Shown here: positions 37,901 to 51,544 of the stretch, in pieces
Layout: every line of letters begins with the position of its first letter
How positions within the stretch are numbered: the first letter of the stretch is position 1
Assembly: GCA_028751875.1 (NCBI GenBank)
Contig: CM054159.1
Span: forward strand, 18,299,181 to 18,363,180
DNA: 64,000 nucleotides
Source of the DNA: Rapana venosa
Lineage: Eukaryota; Mollusca; Gastropoda; Neogastropoda; Muricidae
Direction of reading: 5' to 3'
The notes under the pieces: generated by a model
What the model saw: only the letters and a program-made list of their open reading frames with translations
Told to the model about the DNA's origin: nothing
Databases searched by the model: none
Position numbers and translations under genes: made by a program

Positions 37901-39107
37901 AAAAAGCAATATGTTTTTAAAAGAAAACAACAGCAAAAACCTGGTCTGAATACAGTCAGAGCCTTCATCAGCTACAGCTTGTTTGCATTGAAAGAAGAGA
38001 AGGAAGAGACTAGTATAGAAGCAGGCAAGCCAGCCAGCAGCCAGCCAGACTAATAACTAAGTAACTAACCTCACTGTTGACCTTTGCCTTGTCTGGCTGC
38101 CAGGCTCGCCCAGGTCGAGCAGCTATGGGCATAGAATCGCCTTTCACGATCTGGAATGGGACGATGAGTTTTTTGATGATGAAGGTAATGGTGTTTTTCC
38201 GTTGTCTGCTCGGAGCATCTGCAGATTTTGTCCTTTAGCATCGTTGTATGGTGTTTTTGTTTTTTCAGTTGTATGCTGGCTTATTACTTTGTAATAATAC
38301 CTGTGTACCTTTTAGTTCAGCACTGTAGTTTTTGCTTGGCTGGTGTTTGTGCATGAGAGATTTCAGTTGTGGATGTATTTGATTTTTTTGATGTGGTGCC
38401 AACTCACCAAAGTGTCAGTGTACGTATTGCAAAGAGTTTTTGAAACATGATGTGCACTTCTATTGTCAAAAGCAGTTCTGAATAGTTAGAAAAAAACTGA
38501 AACGGTTTGATGTATCCTATTTGTTACTTTGTACAAGCAAAATAGATAACATGACAAAAATGTTTGACCTTTTTTTATTTAAAAGAAGAAGAAAAAAGAA
38601 CAGATTTTGAGTACGTATATGTGATGTTCAAAATGATTGTTATTCCAAATGAAAACATCCTCTTAATATACTTGAAATAGAAATATTTGTTGTGGGTATT
38701 GTTAAGCATACAAAACAGGGTGTACATTATAATGTACAGATCTTAATGGGATTCCTTGAAGCCTTGACTCCCGTCGTTTATCAGTTTTAAAGTTTGCTTC
38801 AGAGTGTTTGGTAGTGCACACTTTTGTGAAAAGGAAGGAAATAGGTATGACGGTTAAGTCTCTGTTTGTTTTTTAATTCTGCTTTTTCCTCTCCAGAAAG
38901 CCTGTAGAAAGCAGAAAAGAGCCTTGAAGTCTTAGAGTGCCTGCTGTAGTACACGTCTGTCTGTCGCCTGTCATGGTTTTTTGGTCATTCTGAGTGCAGA
39001 AACTAGCCGTGTAAATCAGGGTAGGTAGGAACAGAAAGTACACATTGGGGTAGAGCAAGGTGTTGTAAGTGAACTCTTGTTTTCACCTTGTGTGTGTGTG
39101 TGTGTAT

Positions 39108-39160
<53 letters not shown>

Positions 39161-41053
39161 CTGCATGAGCTCATTGTGATACTGTCCTCTTAGTGTCAGA
39201 TCCTAGAGGCCTGAGATCTCTCCCTCCCCCTCTCTCACTCACTCACTCACTCTCTGTGTGTCCAGTGTAGAGTGCAACTTTCTGGTGTGCACTTGTAAAA
39301 GATCACTTATTTTCAGTCTGAAGAGAAGCAGGGAGGGAAGGAATGGGGGAAGGGGGTAGGATAAACTACATGTGCATTTTCATATCGTAATTTTCTCTGG
39401 CACAACTAGAGATGAAAAGTCAGTTAGAATATGTCATAGAGGAAAAACACACTGCTCCCACATCTAATACCACATCTTGGCGGATCCATAATTGTAAGAA
39501 AGCCATTGGACATCTGACTTTCTTATGTCAACCACAAACTTGATTAAGCACACAAGGATTCAACATTAGATTTGTAGATTTGGTCACTCTTTGGACGCCG
39601 TGCTTATTTAATCCTCTTCAAACAGTCCATGATTAACTCCTTCAGAACCCTGTGACATGATATGTTCATACAGTGTGAGTATTCATTTCAAGATGGAGAA
39701 AAGCTTTGTCATCATGATAGGATTGTTTCTTCCCTACTCTACTCTGTAGCTCAGTTTTCCCTCACCCACAATGGGATCCACTGCCTGCATGGAGCACTCC
39801 AAAGCAGCAAGACTCATTCAATCACAGTCCAGTGATGGTTGTTCATGATTGCCCCAACATCCACCTTCAGTCCAAAGCCCCCTTTTGCAAACACCTGTCG
39901 GTGAGAACACAGTGGTTGTGGCAGTGAAGGGGTTAAAGATTCTCGCTATCACTGGCTGACTTGCTGCTGGTTGAGGTTTTGAGACTCCTGACCTGACTGC
40001 TGTTGAGGTTTCCAGACACCTGACCTGACTGCTGTTGAGGTTTTCAGACTCCTGACCTGACTGCCGTTTGAGGTTTTCAGACTCCTGATCTGACTGCCGT
40101 TGAGGTTTTCAGACTCCTGACCTGACTGCTGTTGAGGTTTTCACACCCCTGACCTGACTGCCATTGAGGTTTTCAGACTCCTGACCTGGCTGCTGTTGAG
40201 GTTTTCACACCCCTGACCTGGCTGCTGTTGAGGTTTTCACACCCCTGACCTGGCTGCTGTTTGGGGTTTTCACACCCCTGACCTGACTGCTGTTGAGGTT
40301 TTCACACCCCCTGACCTGGCTGCTGTTGGGGTTTTCACACCCCTGACCTGACCACTGTTGAGGTTTTCACACCCCTGACCTGACCGCTGTTGGGGTTTTC
40401 AGACTCCTGACTGCTGTTGAGGTTTTCAGACTCCTGACTGCTGGTGAGGTTTTCAGACTCCTGACCGCTGTTGAGGTTTTCAGACTCCTGACTGCTGTTG
40501 AGGTTTTCAGACTCCTGACTGCTGTTGAGGTTTTCAGACCCCTGACTTGACTGCTGTTGGGGTTTTCACACCCCTGGCCTGACTGCTGTTGAGGTTTTCA
40601 GACTCCTGGCAAGTGGCTTGGTGGCCTAGTGGCAACGTGCCTGTCTTGAAAGCCCCCAAGTTTCAGGTTGAAATCTGGACTGACTTTTCCCCTGTGCCTG
40701 CTGCTGCACCAGGAGTCTCTGTTACAGTGGCAGATCTCTGTGGGGGAAGTGGTGAAACGAGGCCCTGCACACAACTTGCAGTCAGTGCACATAAGACAAC
40801 CCCGAAACAACGAGAAAGTTGTCTCTGAGAAATGGTCTGTTGGAAGAAAAACACCACCCCACCCCCTACTTATTAGAAAACATGTCCTGACCAAACACTG
40901 ACACAGGGTGAGGGCAAGATAATAATAATAATAATAATAAATGGAATTTATATAGCGCTGTATCTTGCACAGACAAATCAAAGCGCTTGCACTCAACTCA
41001 TTCTTACACAGTCATACAACCAATAGCAAGTAATAGTTCTAACAAGTCCAAAT

Positions 41054-41130
<77 letters not shown>

Positions 41131-44100
41131 TACACACACACACACACACAGAGGCTATACACTTTGGCAGGGTGATGAAGTTTTTGGCTGTTGAAAAGCA
41201 GGGAGAGCTATGAAATGAAACAGGAGAGAAAAATCTTAGGTTTGAAACAAATATGTCTTGAGGCCGGATTTAAAAGTCACAAGAAGGCCTTTGGCGAAGA
41301 GAGATAGAGAGGCCATTCCAAATGGATGGACCAGAAACAGAGAAAGAGTGACGGCCCACGGTGGACTGGCTGAATCTAGGTATTCGTAAGCACAAGGAAT
41401 CTGCAGCAGAGTGAGGGGAACGAGAAGGAGTGTACAGGTGAAGACATTCACAGAGGTAGGAAGGTGCTGTTTTGTGGAGACATTTGTAACAGAGGGTACA
41501 GATCTTATAGTTTATTCTTTGTTGCACAGGCAGCCAGTGGAGAGATCGCAAGTGAGGGGTAATGTGCTCAGATTTTTTCTGTCTGAGGACTAGTTGAGCT
41601 GCAGAGTTTTGAATACGTTGAAGGGAGTGGGTAGATGATGCTGGCAGACCAGCCAAAAGAGAATTGCAATAGTCAAGACGTGAAAGAATGAGAGATGCCA
41701 CGAGTTTGGATGTTGCGTCTGTGGACAGGTACTTTCGAATTGCACTAATACGCCATAATTGATAGTAGCACGACTGGCAGGTCTGGGTAATGAATTTTTG
41801 CATAGAGAGTGTGTTGTCTATAATGACCCCTAGATACTTCACAGCAGTGGATAGAGGGACTGATGCATTGCCGAATTCTATTGAAGCTGTTGTAATGGAA
41901 GAGAGTTTGTGTTTGGTCTCTACAAGCATGGCTTCAGTTTTATCAGCGTTTAGTTGTAACGTGTTCTCTATCATCCAGTTTTGGATATCTTGAAAGCAGT
42001 AGGTCATATTTGTCAAGAGAGAAGGCAGATTTTCAGGAGAGTCACTGCTTAGAATCTGAGAGTCATCTGCATAAAAGTGATGGTTGATCTGATGACGGTT
42101 AATTATATGTGACAGTGGAGCGGTGTAGAGAGTGAAAAGAACAGGGCCCAGAACTGATCCCTGCGGGACTCCACATTCCAGTCTGGCATGTACTGACTGA
42201 ATCTTGTTTACTGTGACTGTCCGGAATCGGTCAGTCAGGTATGAGCTAAACCAGGTGAGGGCTGTACCAGAAACACCAAACGTTTCTTGAAGATGGGAGA
42301 GAAGAATAGAGTGGTCAATAGTGTCAAAGGCTGCAGATAAGTCGAGTAGAGTGAGAAGGGAGATTTTCCCTGAGTCAGAAGCAAGTAGAAGCGTGTTTAA
42401 GGTGTGGACTAGGGTGGTTTCAGTGCTGTGGTTGGCGCGATAGGCAGATTGAAACACAGGAAGAAGACTGTTGGAGAGAAGGTGGTTGTTGAGCTGTTTC
42501 AGAACAACTTTTTCAAGGACTTTAGAGATAAAAGGCAGGTTGGAAACAGGTCTGTAATTCTTCAGAATGTTAGGGTCAAGGTCATGCTTTTTGAGTAGTG
42601 GTGTGACTAAAGCAGTTTTGAGAGCTGAAGGAACATTTTCAGAAACAAGAGATGAGTTTACTATTTTCGTGATAGTGGGTATAAGCTGTGGCCGCACTGT
42701 GTGAAAAAAGAAGCAGGTATGGGGTCAATATCACATGATTTTATAGTCATTCCTTTCAGAATTGTGTGGATTTCTTTCTCGCTTGCTGGATGAAAGAACA
42801 GGAGAGGAGTGCCAGAAAATTGAGGATCAGAAATTGCAGGCTGGAAAGGAGTCTGATTCAAGCTAGAGCGAATGTTGCAGATTTTGTCAGAAAAGAATGC
42901 AGAAAATATAGAAGGAAGTTCAGAATGGTTGTAGATAGAAGGCAGAGGGCTAGCCTTCGCAGATCCAAGCAGAGTGGATGTGAGGGAAAAGAGAGATTTC
43001 ATAGATGTGGCATCAAGAACTTGAGAAGAGTAATACTTTGTTTTTGCTGAATGGATTAAGGTTTTGACCTTGTTGATTTGTTTACGAAGAAGCTGTTTGT
43101 TTATTTCAGTTTTTGTTTTTCGCCATTGCCATTCTAGTTGTCGGCGTTTGCGTTTTGCAACCAGGATGACGATGTACTGTGGCTGCATAATCAACCTCTG
43201 TGTGGAGATGTACTGTGGCTGCATAATCAACCTCTGTGTGGAGATGTACTGTGGCTGCATAATCAACCTCTGTGTGGAGATGCACTGTGGCTGCATAATC
43301 AACCTCTGTGTGGAGATGTACTGTGGCTGCATAATCAACCTCTGTGTGGAGATGTACTGTGGCTGCATAATCAACCTCTGTGTTGAGATGTACTGTGGCT
43401 GCATAATCCACCTCTGTGTGGAGATGTACTGTGGCTGCATAATCAACCTCTGTGGAGAGCAACCCACATTTTTCATTCAGAGTTCTAAACCTATCAGGAC
43501 TGTTATCCCATAATGTTACAGACAACACATTATTTGACAAACCAGCTGACGGCCATTGTCACGTTCATGCAATAACATTGGGACCTGTCACTCATTATTT
43601 TGCCTATTGCTCTCATGTTTTGGAGGCTGCAAAAGTCATATTGCGAACACGTCCTAGAGAAATCTCTGGCTAGGGGTAGATGTGAATTGGTTAAGAAATA
43701 AAAACACTAGAAGCTTTTCAAGTCAGATGGTATAGTTTAGGTTTCAGAGAGAGCTGTGCCCAAACTTCATTGGCAGCAGTGAAGGGGTTAATGAATGCTG
43801 CAGGTTGTGAATGCTGAGGTCCTCTTTAACTAACAGGGGCTGAAGAAGGCCTGTGTTCCAGTGCTGGGTCTGTTGAGGCTGTTGGCCTTGGTAGACACTG
43901 CCCCATAACACAGTGGGGGGGGGGGGGGGGGGGGGGGGTGCGTTTATTTAGCTGTCTACTGATAGGGAAACAAATACAGCTGCAGAAAAAAAAAAAAAAA
44001 AGGTGAAAGGGTGGCGCAGCGCTAAGTGGCGACGCGTTCTCCCGCTCTCCCCGGGGAGAGCAGCCCGAATTTCACGGAGAGAAATCTGCCGTGACTTAAA

Positions 44101-47100
44101 GTGGTATGAAATAAAATCTGAGCGCTTTGATTTGTTGCTTTACAAGATTCAGCGCTATATAAATTCCATACATTATTATTATTATTATTACTTTATTTTG
44201 AGAATAATGGGTTAATCACTTGGTTGCCTTTTTAAAAAAAATATCCAGTCCCCAAGTGCATATGGTTTAGTACATTTTGTTATCCATTCCTACTGGTGCA
44301 AACTTAATGGTCTCTTTTGAATGGCAGAACAGGTTTTAACGTGTGCACACGATGTTCTACATGCATTCTTACACAGGTCCTCTGTTAATTGTCTCATCCA
44401 AAGGGTGTTTGTGTCTGTGTGGGTGTGTCTGTCTGTGTCTGTATGTGTGTCTGTCTGTGGTGTGTCTGTCTGTGTGTGTGTGTCTGTCTGTGTGGTGTGT
44501 GTCTGTGGGTGCTGTGTCTGTGTGGGTGTGTCTGTGTATGTGTGGGTGGTGTGCTGTGTCTGTGTGGGTGTGTCTGTGTGGGTCTGTCTGTGTCTGTCTG
44601 TGGGTATGTCTGTGTCTGTGTGGGTGTGTCTGTGTCTGTCTGTGTATGTGTGGGTGTGTGTCTGTGTGTTGGGTTGTCTGTGTGGGTGTCTGTGTCTGTC
44701 TGTGTGTGTGGGTTGTCTGTGTGGGTAGTCTGTCTGTGTGGTATGTCTGTGTGGGTATGTCTGTGTCTGTCTGTGTGGTTGTCTGTGGTTGTCTGTCTGT
44801 GTGGGTATGTCTGTGTCTGGTCTGTGTGGGTGTCTGTGTGTCTGTGTGGGTTGTCTGTGTCTGTGTGGGTATGTCTGTCTGGTGTCTGTGTGGTATGTCT
44901 GTGTCTGTCTGTGTCTGTGTGGGTTGTCTGTGTTGTGTCTGTGTGGGTATGTCTGTGTCTGTGTGGGTTTTTCTGTCTGTGTTTTGTGGTATGTCTGTGT
45001 GTCTGTTGTGGTTGTCTGTGTCTGTGTGGGTGTCTGTGTCTGTGTGGGTATGTCTGTTGTGTGGGTCTGTCTGTGTCTGTGTGGGTATGTCTGTGTGGGG
45101 GTATGTCTGTGTCTGTGTGGGTATGTCTGTGTGGTGTGTGTGGTTGTGTTGTGTGGGTATGTCTGTTGTCTGTGTCTGTGGGTATGTCTGTGTGGGTATG
45201 TCTGTGTGGGTGTGTCTGTCTGTCTGTGTCTGTGTGGGTGTGTCTGTGCACAGGAGTTTTTCTTGCAAATTTAAACCATGCGATTGGGAAAAAAGAAAAT
45301 GCCAAAGAAAAACTTGAAACATAACAATCATAGCAAACAAAGTTTTTGTTAATTAACTGAAAGCAAACAGCCCTTCAATCAACTGAAAGTAGTGTACGGT
45401 AACCTGATAAATTGAGCAAGACCCTCAAGTTGAATGCCTTTTGACCCGACATTCTTAATGACATGGAAGTAGTGCTCTGTACTCGCCATGTTCAGCGTGA
45501 TGACCTAATGTATTGTCACATTGTTAAAAGCAATCAGCAGCTCCCAGTTTCAGGAATGAAGTCAGTTTAATATTGGTGATATGCTTAGACAGAAAAGAAC
45601 ATAATACCAGAACAGTAGTCTCTACATCAAGAAAGAACTTGATGATACAGATTATATGTTATTTTCAGTTAATGAAGTGTTGAAAACTGAACTGCTGCGT
45701 GTGATGTACTTTTAGTTTGCATGATGAGACAGTTTGTTACTTTATGGGATTGTGTTTGTGTGAACAGTGTGGTTCGCTGGTATGATTGCTTGGCGTGTGT
45801 GCATGCATGCACACGCATGTGTGAGTGTGTGTGTGTGTGTGTGTGAAAGCTTTATACTGATGTATCAGCATGCTGGACTTGGAGACAGCTTCTGTTGTTC
45901 CTTTTCAGACTTTTTTTGGGGGGGGCAAAGAAACAATCAGTAAAATACATAATGTTCATAGGTTAAAAAAACAACAACACCCAAAAACATTCCAACATTT
46001 TAAAAAATTATGTTTATGTGTATAAACTGAGTGTTGAACTAATTATAACTTGATTTTAAAAAAAATCATTGATACTAAAAATGCATTCCCCATCTTCCTC
46101 CCCCTTGCATAATGTTTTTATTTTCTAATTTCATTCTGTTTTTGCCCCCCAAACTGTAATACCCCCCCCCCCCCCCCCAACCTTCCCTAAGTTCTCAGAA
46201 CTTTATTAAAGCTTGTGGGTTAAGATTTACTTCTGTTGAAAAGTAGAGGGTTGATTATTTTTAACTGACAAATTTTCATTTTGAAATGATTATGGGAGTG
46301 ATTGAAAAATTTTTTTTGTTTTGGATTTGAATGATGGTTTGGTATGAAACTATATAGTTTGATTTTGTATGACAATATTTCAAAGAAAAAGTATTTAATA
46401 TATTTTTTTAAAAAGGTACCTGGTTATTGATTTAGGCATATATGCACATTTGCATGTGGTTTGTGTACCTTTTGGGTTTTTAAAAAAGTCTTTATTAAAG
46501 TGACTTTGTTGTTGATCTGTTGTTGTATATCTTGGCATTCATTTCATCTGTAACTTGGACATGACTCTGTACTTTTTGGAAGGTGCAATTGTTCAGAAAA
46601 ATCAAATACAACTCAGTTGTACTCGGCATTTGTGCATTAAATTAAAACTAAAAAGAAAGGAATTCATGTTTCTTGTAAGATACGTGTTAGAGGGGAAACA
46701 AAATGAATCGATGATGAATTCAGCTGTACACTCTTCAGGTCTGGAGGTTAGTTTGGTTACATTTGACAGTTCTGCAGCTGCAGTTTTTCCTGTCTTTTCA
46801 TTGGTCTTTATTTTGTGTATTTCACTTGCATGATTATGACTGTATGAAGGATTCTGATTGCTCTGAATGTGAATATTGTATATTTGTTTTTGATTGGTTT
46901 TTGGTTGGTTTGTTTGTAAACGGCTGTAGTCAGTTGCAGTCTGAACAGTGCAAGGTGTGTTGACATTTAGACATGGCAGACTGTGTGTGCCCTGATTCTT
47001 GCCTCTTATTCTTCTTCTTCATATTTTGTTGTTGTTGTCGTTGTTTTTTTAGTTTCAAAGATTTTTTTCTTTTTAGTTACTGTAAATGGCGTGAAGTTGA

Positions 47101-49247
47101 ATAGTTTTCTCTTTTTATACAAACTTCTTTGCTTGAGAATTTTTTTAAAATGAGAAAAACAAACAAACAAACCTGCGCATTCAGGGTCACATTCTGTCTG
47201 TCTCTCTCTCTCTTTCCCTATCTCTCTCTGTCTGTCTGTCCGTCTCTCTCTCTCCCTATCTCTCTCTGTTTGTCTGTCTCTCTCTCATTCTCTCGCTTGC
47301 TTGCTATTTCTCTATCGGTCTGTCTGTCTGTTAGTTTGTCTCCTTCTTTCCTCTGATACGCATTGTTGATATGTTGTTGAATACTGACTTTTAGTTCCCC
47401 TTTGTGTTTGAAGACACATTGTAAAGCAATTTCATGTGGAGAAAAAACCCCAAACAAGTGCAGATAACTAGTAACAAGAGTAGACCATTTTATGCACACA
47501 GATGTCGTGTTTCCACACTTTTTAAAACAACGCATGCACACAGATGTCGTGTTTCCACGCTATCTCCAAAATCGGAATGCGGCTGCCATAATGGCGGATA
47601 CCTATAAGTAAACTCTCAGCTTTGTGAACCTCAGAGCTCTAGCCAAGGAGGAGGAGAAGAAGGATGATGGTGGTGATGATGATGATGGCGATGATGGTGA
47701 TGATGGTGGTGATGACGATGATGGTGATGGTGATGATGATGATGATGGTGGTGGTGATGTGCTTGTGGCCTGCTGGAGCTGGCAGCAGAAGGTGAGGAGT
47801 GAGTAGAGAAAGAGGAAGAAGAAGGGTGATGTCATAATAAGTCAGCTAGTAGGGACTCTGTGTGCCTGACATTTTGGAATTGAAAGGGTGCACGGCAGGT
47901 AATAGTACCTTCCTAATTTGATGACATATCAGAGTTCTGTTTACTTTTTATTTTATTTTTTATTTGACGGAAGGCTTGAATGAATGCTGTAGAAATGGGG
48001 TGAGTCATAGAGTGCTTTCCAGGAAAGATTTGTTTGTCATTGTGTTTGAAGTTGTCATTGTTCTGTTCTTCTTATGACAGTTTGTTTTCAACACTTATGT
48101 TTTGAATTTGATGCTGTTTGGCTTACAATGTGCTCAGCTAAATAAGCTGTTTTGTTGTTATTGCTGCTGTTGTTGTTCTAATGACAGACTGGTGATCATC
48201 AAACTATCTTTCTTGAAAGCTGCGAGCATAGATCTATGCATAGGTGTGTACTGAGAGAGAGGAGAGAGAGAGAGTTTTCATGGTCAGTAAATTTGTTTAC
48301 TAGTGGGGAAAAATGGATTTTGAAGTGACTGTAAGTGAAGTTGAGAAACAAGACCAGCAGATGATATTCTTGTTACTGGGTTTGACTCAGTGGAAAAGGA
48401 AGAAAATGCTACAAAACCAGCTAGACCCCCTAACCACTCTGCCCCCAGTTTTGACCGACAGCAAGTCCACCATTCGCTTAGTCAGAGGGGTGCTGCAGTG
48501 AACCTGAACAATCGCCCCTGCCTTCCAGCAGTGGGGACCAACGTGCCTCTAGCGTTTTCATGATATCACAAAATGCTCAGTGTTTGTCATGGTGGCCAGT
48601 ATAATGTTTTTTTAAAAATTAGTCAGGGCTTATGTGGGTATGCTGAGGTAGTACTTGTGACCAGTGACATAGGTCCAGTACTTGTCGTTGTAGAATGACA
48701 ACTGTCAGTCACTGACAAAAATATGAATGTGAAGAACATACACTGATAACAGACTTTTCTTTTTTTTAAGAGATGTAAATATTGTAAGGTTTAGGTCAGT
48801 TTTGCATGGCATGACAATTTGATGTATTTGTGCTTGGTGTCATTTTCTGCTTATGCCGTTTTCTTCTCGATTTTTCCTTATTTTATCTTATTTATTTAAT
48901 TTGTTGGGTATAAGCTTGTTTAGGTAAAAGCATTGTTCAGAAAAGGTCTGCCTGTTCACACACACATCATTTGCAGTTGTTGACATAAGTGAAAATGGAA
49001 AGCAAACTGAACAGATTAATATGGCTTGCTGATGGTTGACAGTGTAATATTAAGGTACGACAGCAAAATGTGTCTGCTTCAAAGATAAGGTTGCAAATAG
49101 TTTACATTATAATTAAGATACAATAGCAAAATGTATGTGCTTCATGGATAGTTTGCAAATAGTTAATAGTGTAAATAAGATAGGACAACAAAATGTGTTT
49201 GCTTGAAAGATAGTTTGCAAATAGTTGACAGTGTAATGAAGATAGGA

Positions 49248-49317
<70 letters not shown>

Positions 49318-51486
49318 CTGCTTTTAGCATAAACAGTGTGCCATAAGTTCCAGATGGGAAAGAAAAGTAAAGTGTATGTCTTGCTGCACTCAGGTAGTTT
49401 GTGGACACCTTAGGACACGGTTAAAAGGAAGGAAAAGTGCATGGCTTGCTTGACCACGGTAGTTTGCCAATAGTTTAGGATGCAGTGAAAGGGAAGGGAG
49501 GATATAGCTGCTTGTGTGGCTGTGGAGCAGTCAGTGAGGAGCTAGGCCACAAGCAGGATGGCCGCTTGACAGGCTAACTAGCGGACCAGGCGCCTCCACA
49601 AGCATGCTTTTTTATGCCTAGCTTCCCCTGAAAGCTGGTATACAAGCGTGTGTGAACACATTTGTCTCTCCTTGTGCATGCATGCACACATGCTTATGTT
49701 CACGCACATGCACGCGCGCACACACATGCACACACATTCACACACACATGCACACAGAGTCCATATATATATCTGTCTGTCTCCATTTCTCTGCCTGCCT
49801 CCCTTTCTCTCTCTCTCTTTGTTGCCTCCCCCCCCCCCTTTTGTTTTTCTGTCTGGCTCAGCTATACAAAAGAAATGTACACTTCAGCAGAAGATCAGTG
49901 ATTAAGGCGTTATTGTTATTTTTATTATTATTTCTATATGTATATATCCCAGAAATCGGAATGTGGCTACCATGATCAAGGGTAAAAACAGTCACCTACA
50001 CAAAATCCCACCATGGTGAACCTCGGAGCTCTAACCGAATAACACACACACACACTCACTCTAAAGATGGTAACCAGTATACAAGGCTGCTCCAGTGCAT
50101 GTTGTGTAACATGACAGATTTAAACAACGCCATACATAACAAGTAGCATCCAAAGATGATGTTCTTCTAAAGAAAAGATCCACATGAAGTAATGAAAGAT
50201 CGCTGTGTGAAATGATGGTTTTGGTCATCACTGTTTTTCCTTTCCTGGATTTTTTGGGGTTATTATTTTTTGCAGACATTTTGATTGTGCTGCAATAATT
50301 AATCAAAACCAAACCCAACTGCCCACAGCTAAGCTAAGTGAGTGACTAGTGTGACCCAGACCAGTAGTGTGTTTAAAGTGGTGTGTGAAAGTCAGCCTGG
50401 GGACATCAACTGATGCTGCTGTATTTTATTTTATTTATATTTATTTATTTTATTCTTTTATAGCGAGGATAATGGAATAAGCACTTATGTGCTTTTTTAC
50501 ATTCAGTCCCCGTGTGTATGCGGTTCTGTAAATTTGTCATCTGTTCCCACCGGCACATAATGGCCTACTCTTACGAACAGTGGAACAGGATTTAACGTGT
50601 TCGCAAGATGTTCTGCGTGTGTTTGCACACGGGACCTCGGTTTATAGTCTCATCCGAAGGACTTTTGGGGAGAGTGGAATCGGCACTATTGTTAACTCCA
50701 GGGGAAAATATCCCCTTTGAACGGGACTCGAACCCAGGTTGTCAGATTGCGAGCGCAATGTTCTGACCACCAGGCTGTTCCCGTCCCCCTGCTTTGGTTT
50801 GTGTGGTGGTAGTGGAGAAGAGTGACAGACTTGCTTGCTTGCTGCGTGTTCTGGCGTGTACATGGCAGCTCCTCTTGGGGAGACTGTTCACAGCAGACAC
50901 TGGGTGGGTGACTGCTGCAGACCTGGTCGTGCAGGTAGCCACCCCTCACAACTGCCACATGGGGGGAGAGTTGCTGCGGTGAGTTCTGCTGCGGTGAGTT
51001 CTGCTGCGGTGAGTTCTGCTGCGGTGAGTTCTGCTGCGGTGAGTTCTGCTGCGCCACGGCAGTTCCTCACTGGCCACATGTGCTGTCCACTCTTTGGGGG
51101 TGGTGGCCATAAAGCACTCAAGTGTCCTTGAACATTCACGCACGTAAAACGTGTGTACGTGCTCTGCAGATATGCGAGCACACATGCACACACACACAAA
51201 CACATGCGTGTGCAAACATGCATGGACACACACGCACACATGTGCATGCGGACACAGACACACACACGACTACAACATCTTTCCTCTCCCCCCCCCCCCC
51301 CCCCCCCTCCTCTTTTGCCTGCATCCATTCTTTTTCCTCCCTCCCTTCCTCCCTCCCTCCCTCTCTCTCTGTCATCTTCTTTTGACTCTGCTTGCTGTTT
51401 CTCAGTTCTTTCCCCTTCTTTTCTGCTATCTTTTTTCCCCTTCATGCCCCCTCCCCCAAGACTTCTGTCTTTCATCATTTCACTGC

Positions 51487-51544
<58 letters not shown>

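Noticed and set aside
42661..43476. 271-codon frame apparently fusing a repeat protein to the LINE
   Set aside because: The N-terminal repeats are the 36-bp minisatellite read through into the LINE; no start or signal supports a gene.
44343..45340. Open frames of more than 300 codons on both strands
   Set aside because: Low-complexity TGTCTG/TGTGGG repeat; Cys/Val or His/Thr runs without domain structure.
48313..48501. 62-codon frame starting MDFEVTVSE
   Set aside because: No recognised domain, no splice signals in a useful phase, and AT-rich intronic context.
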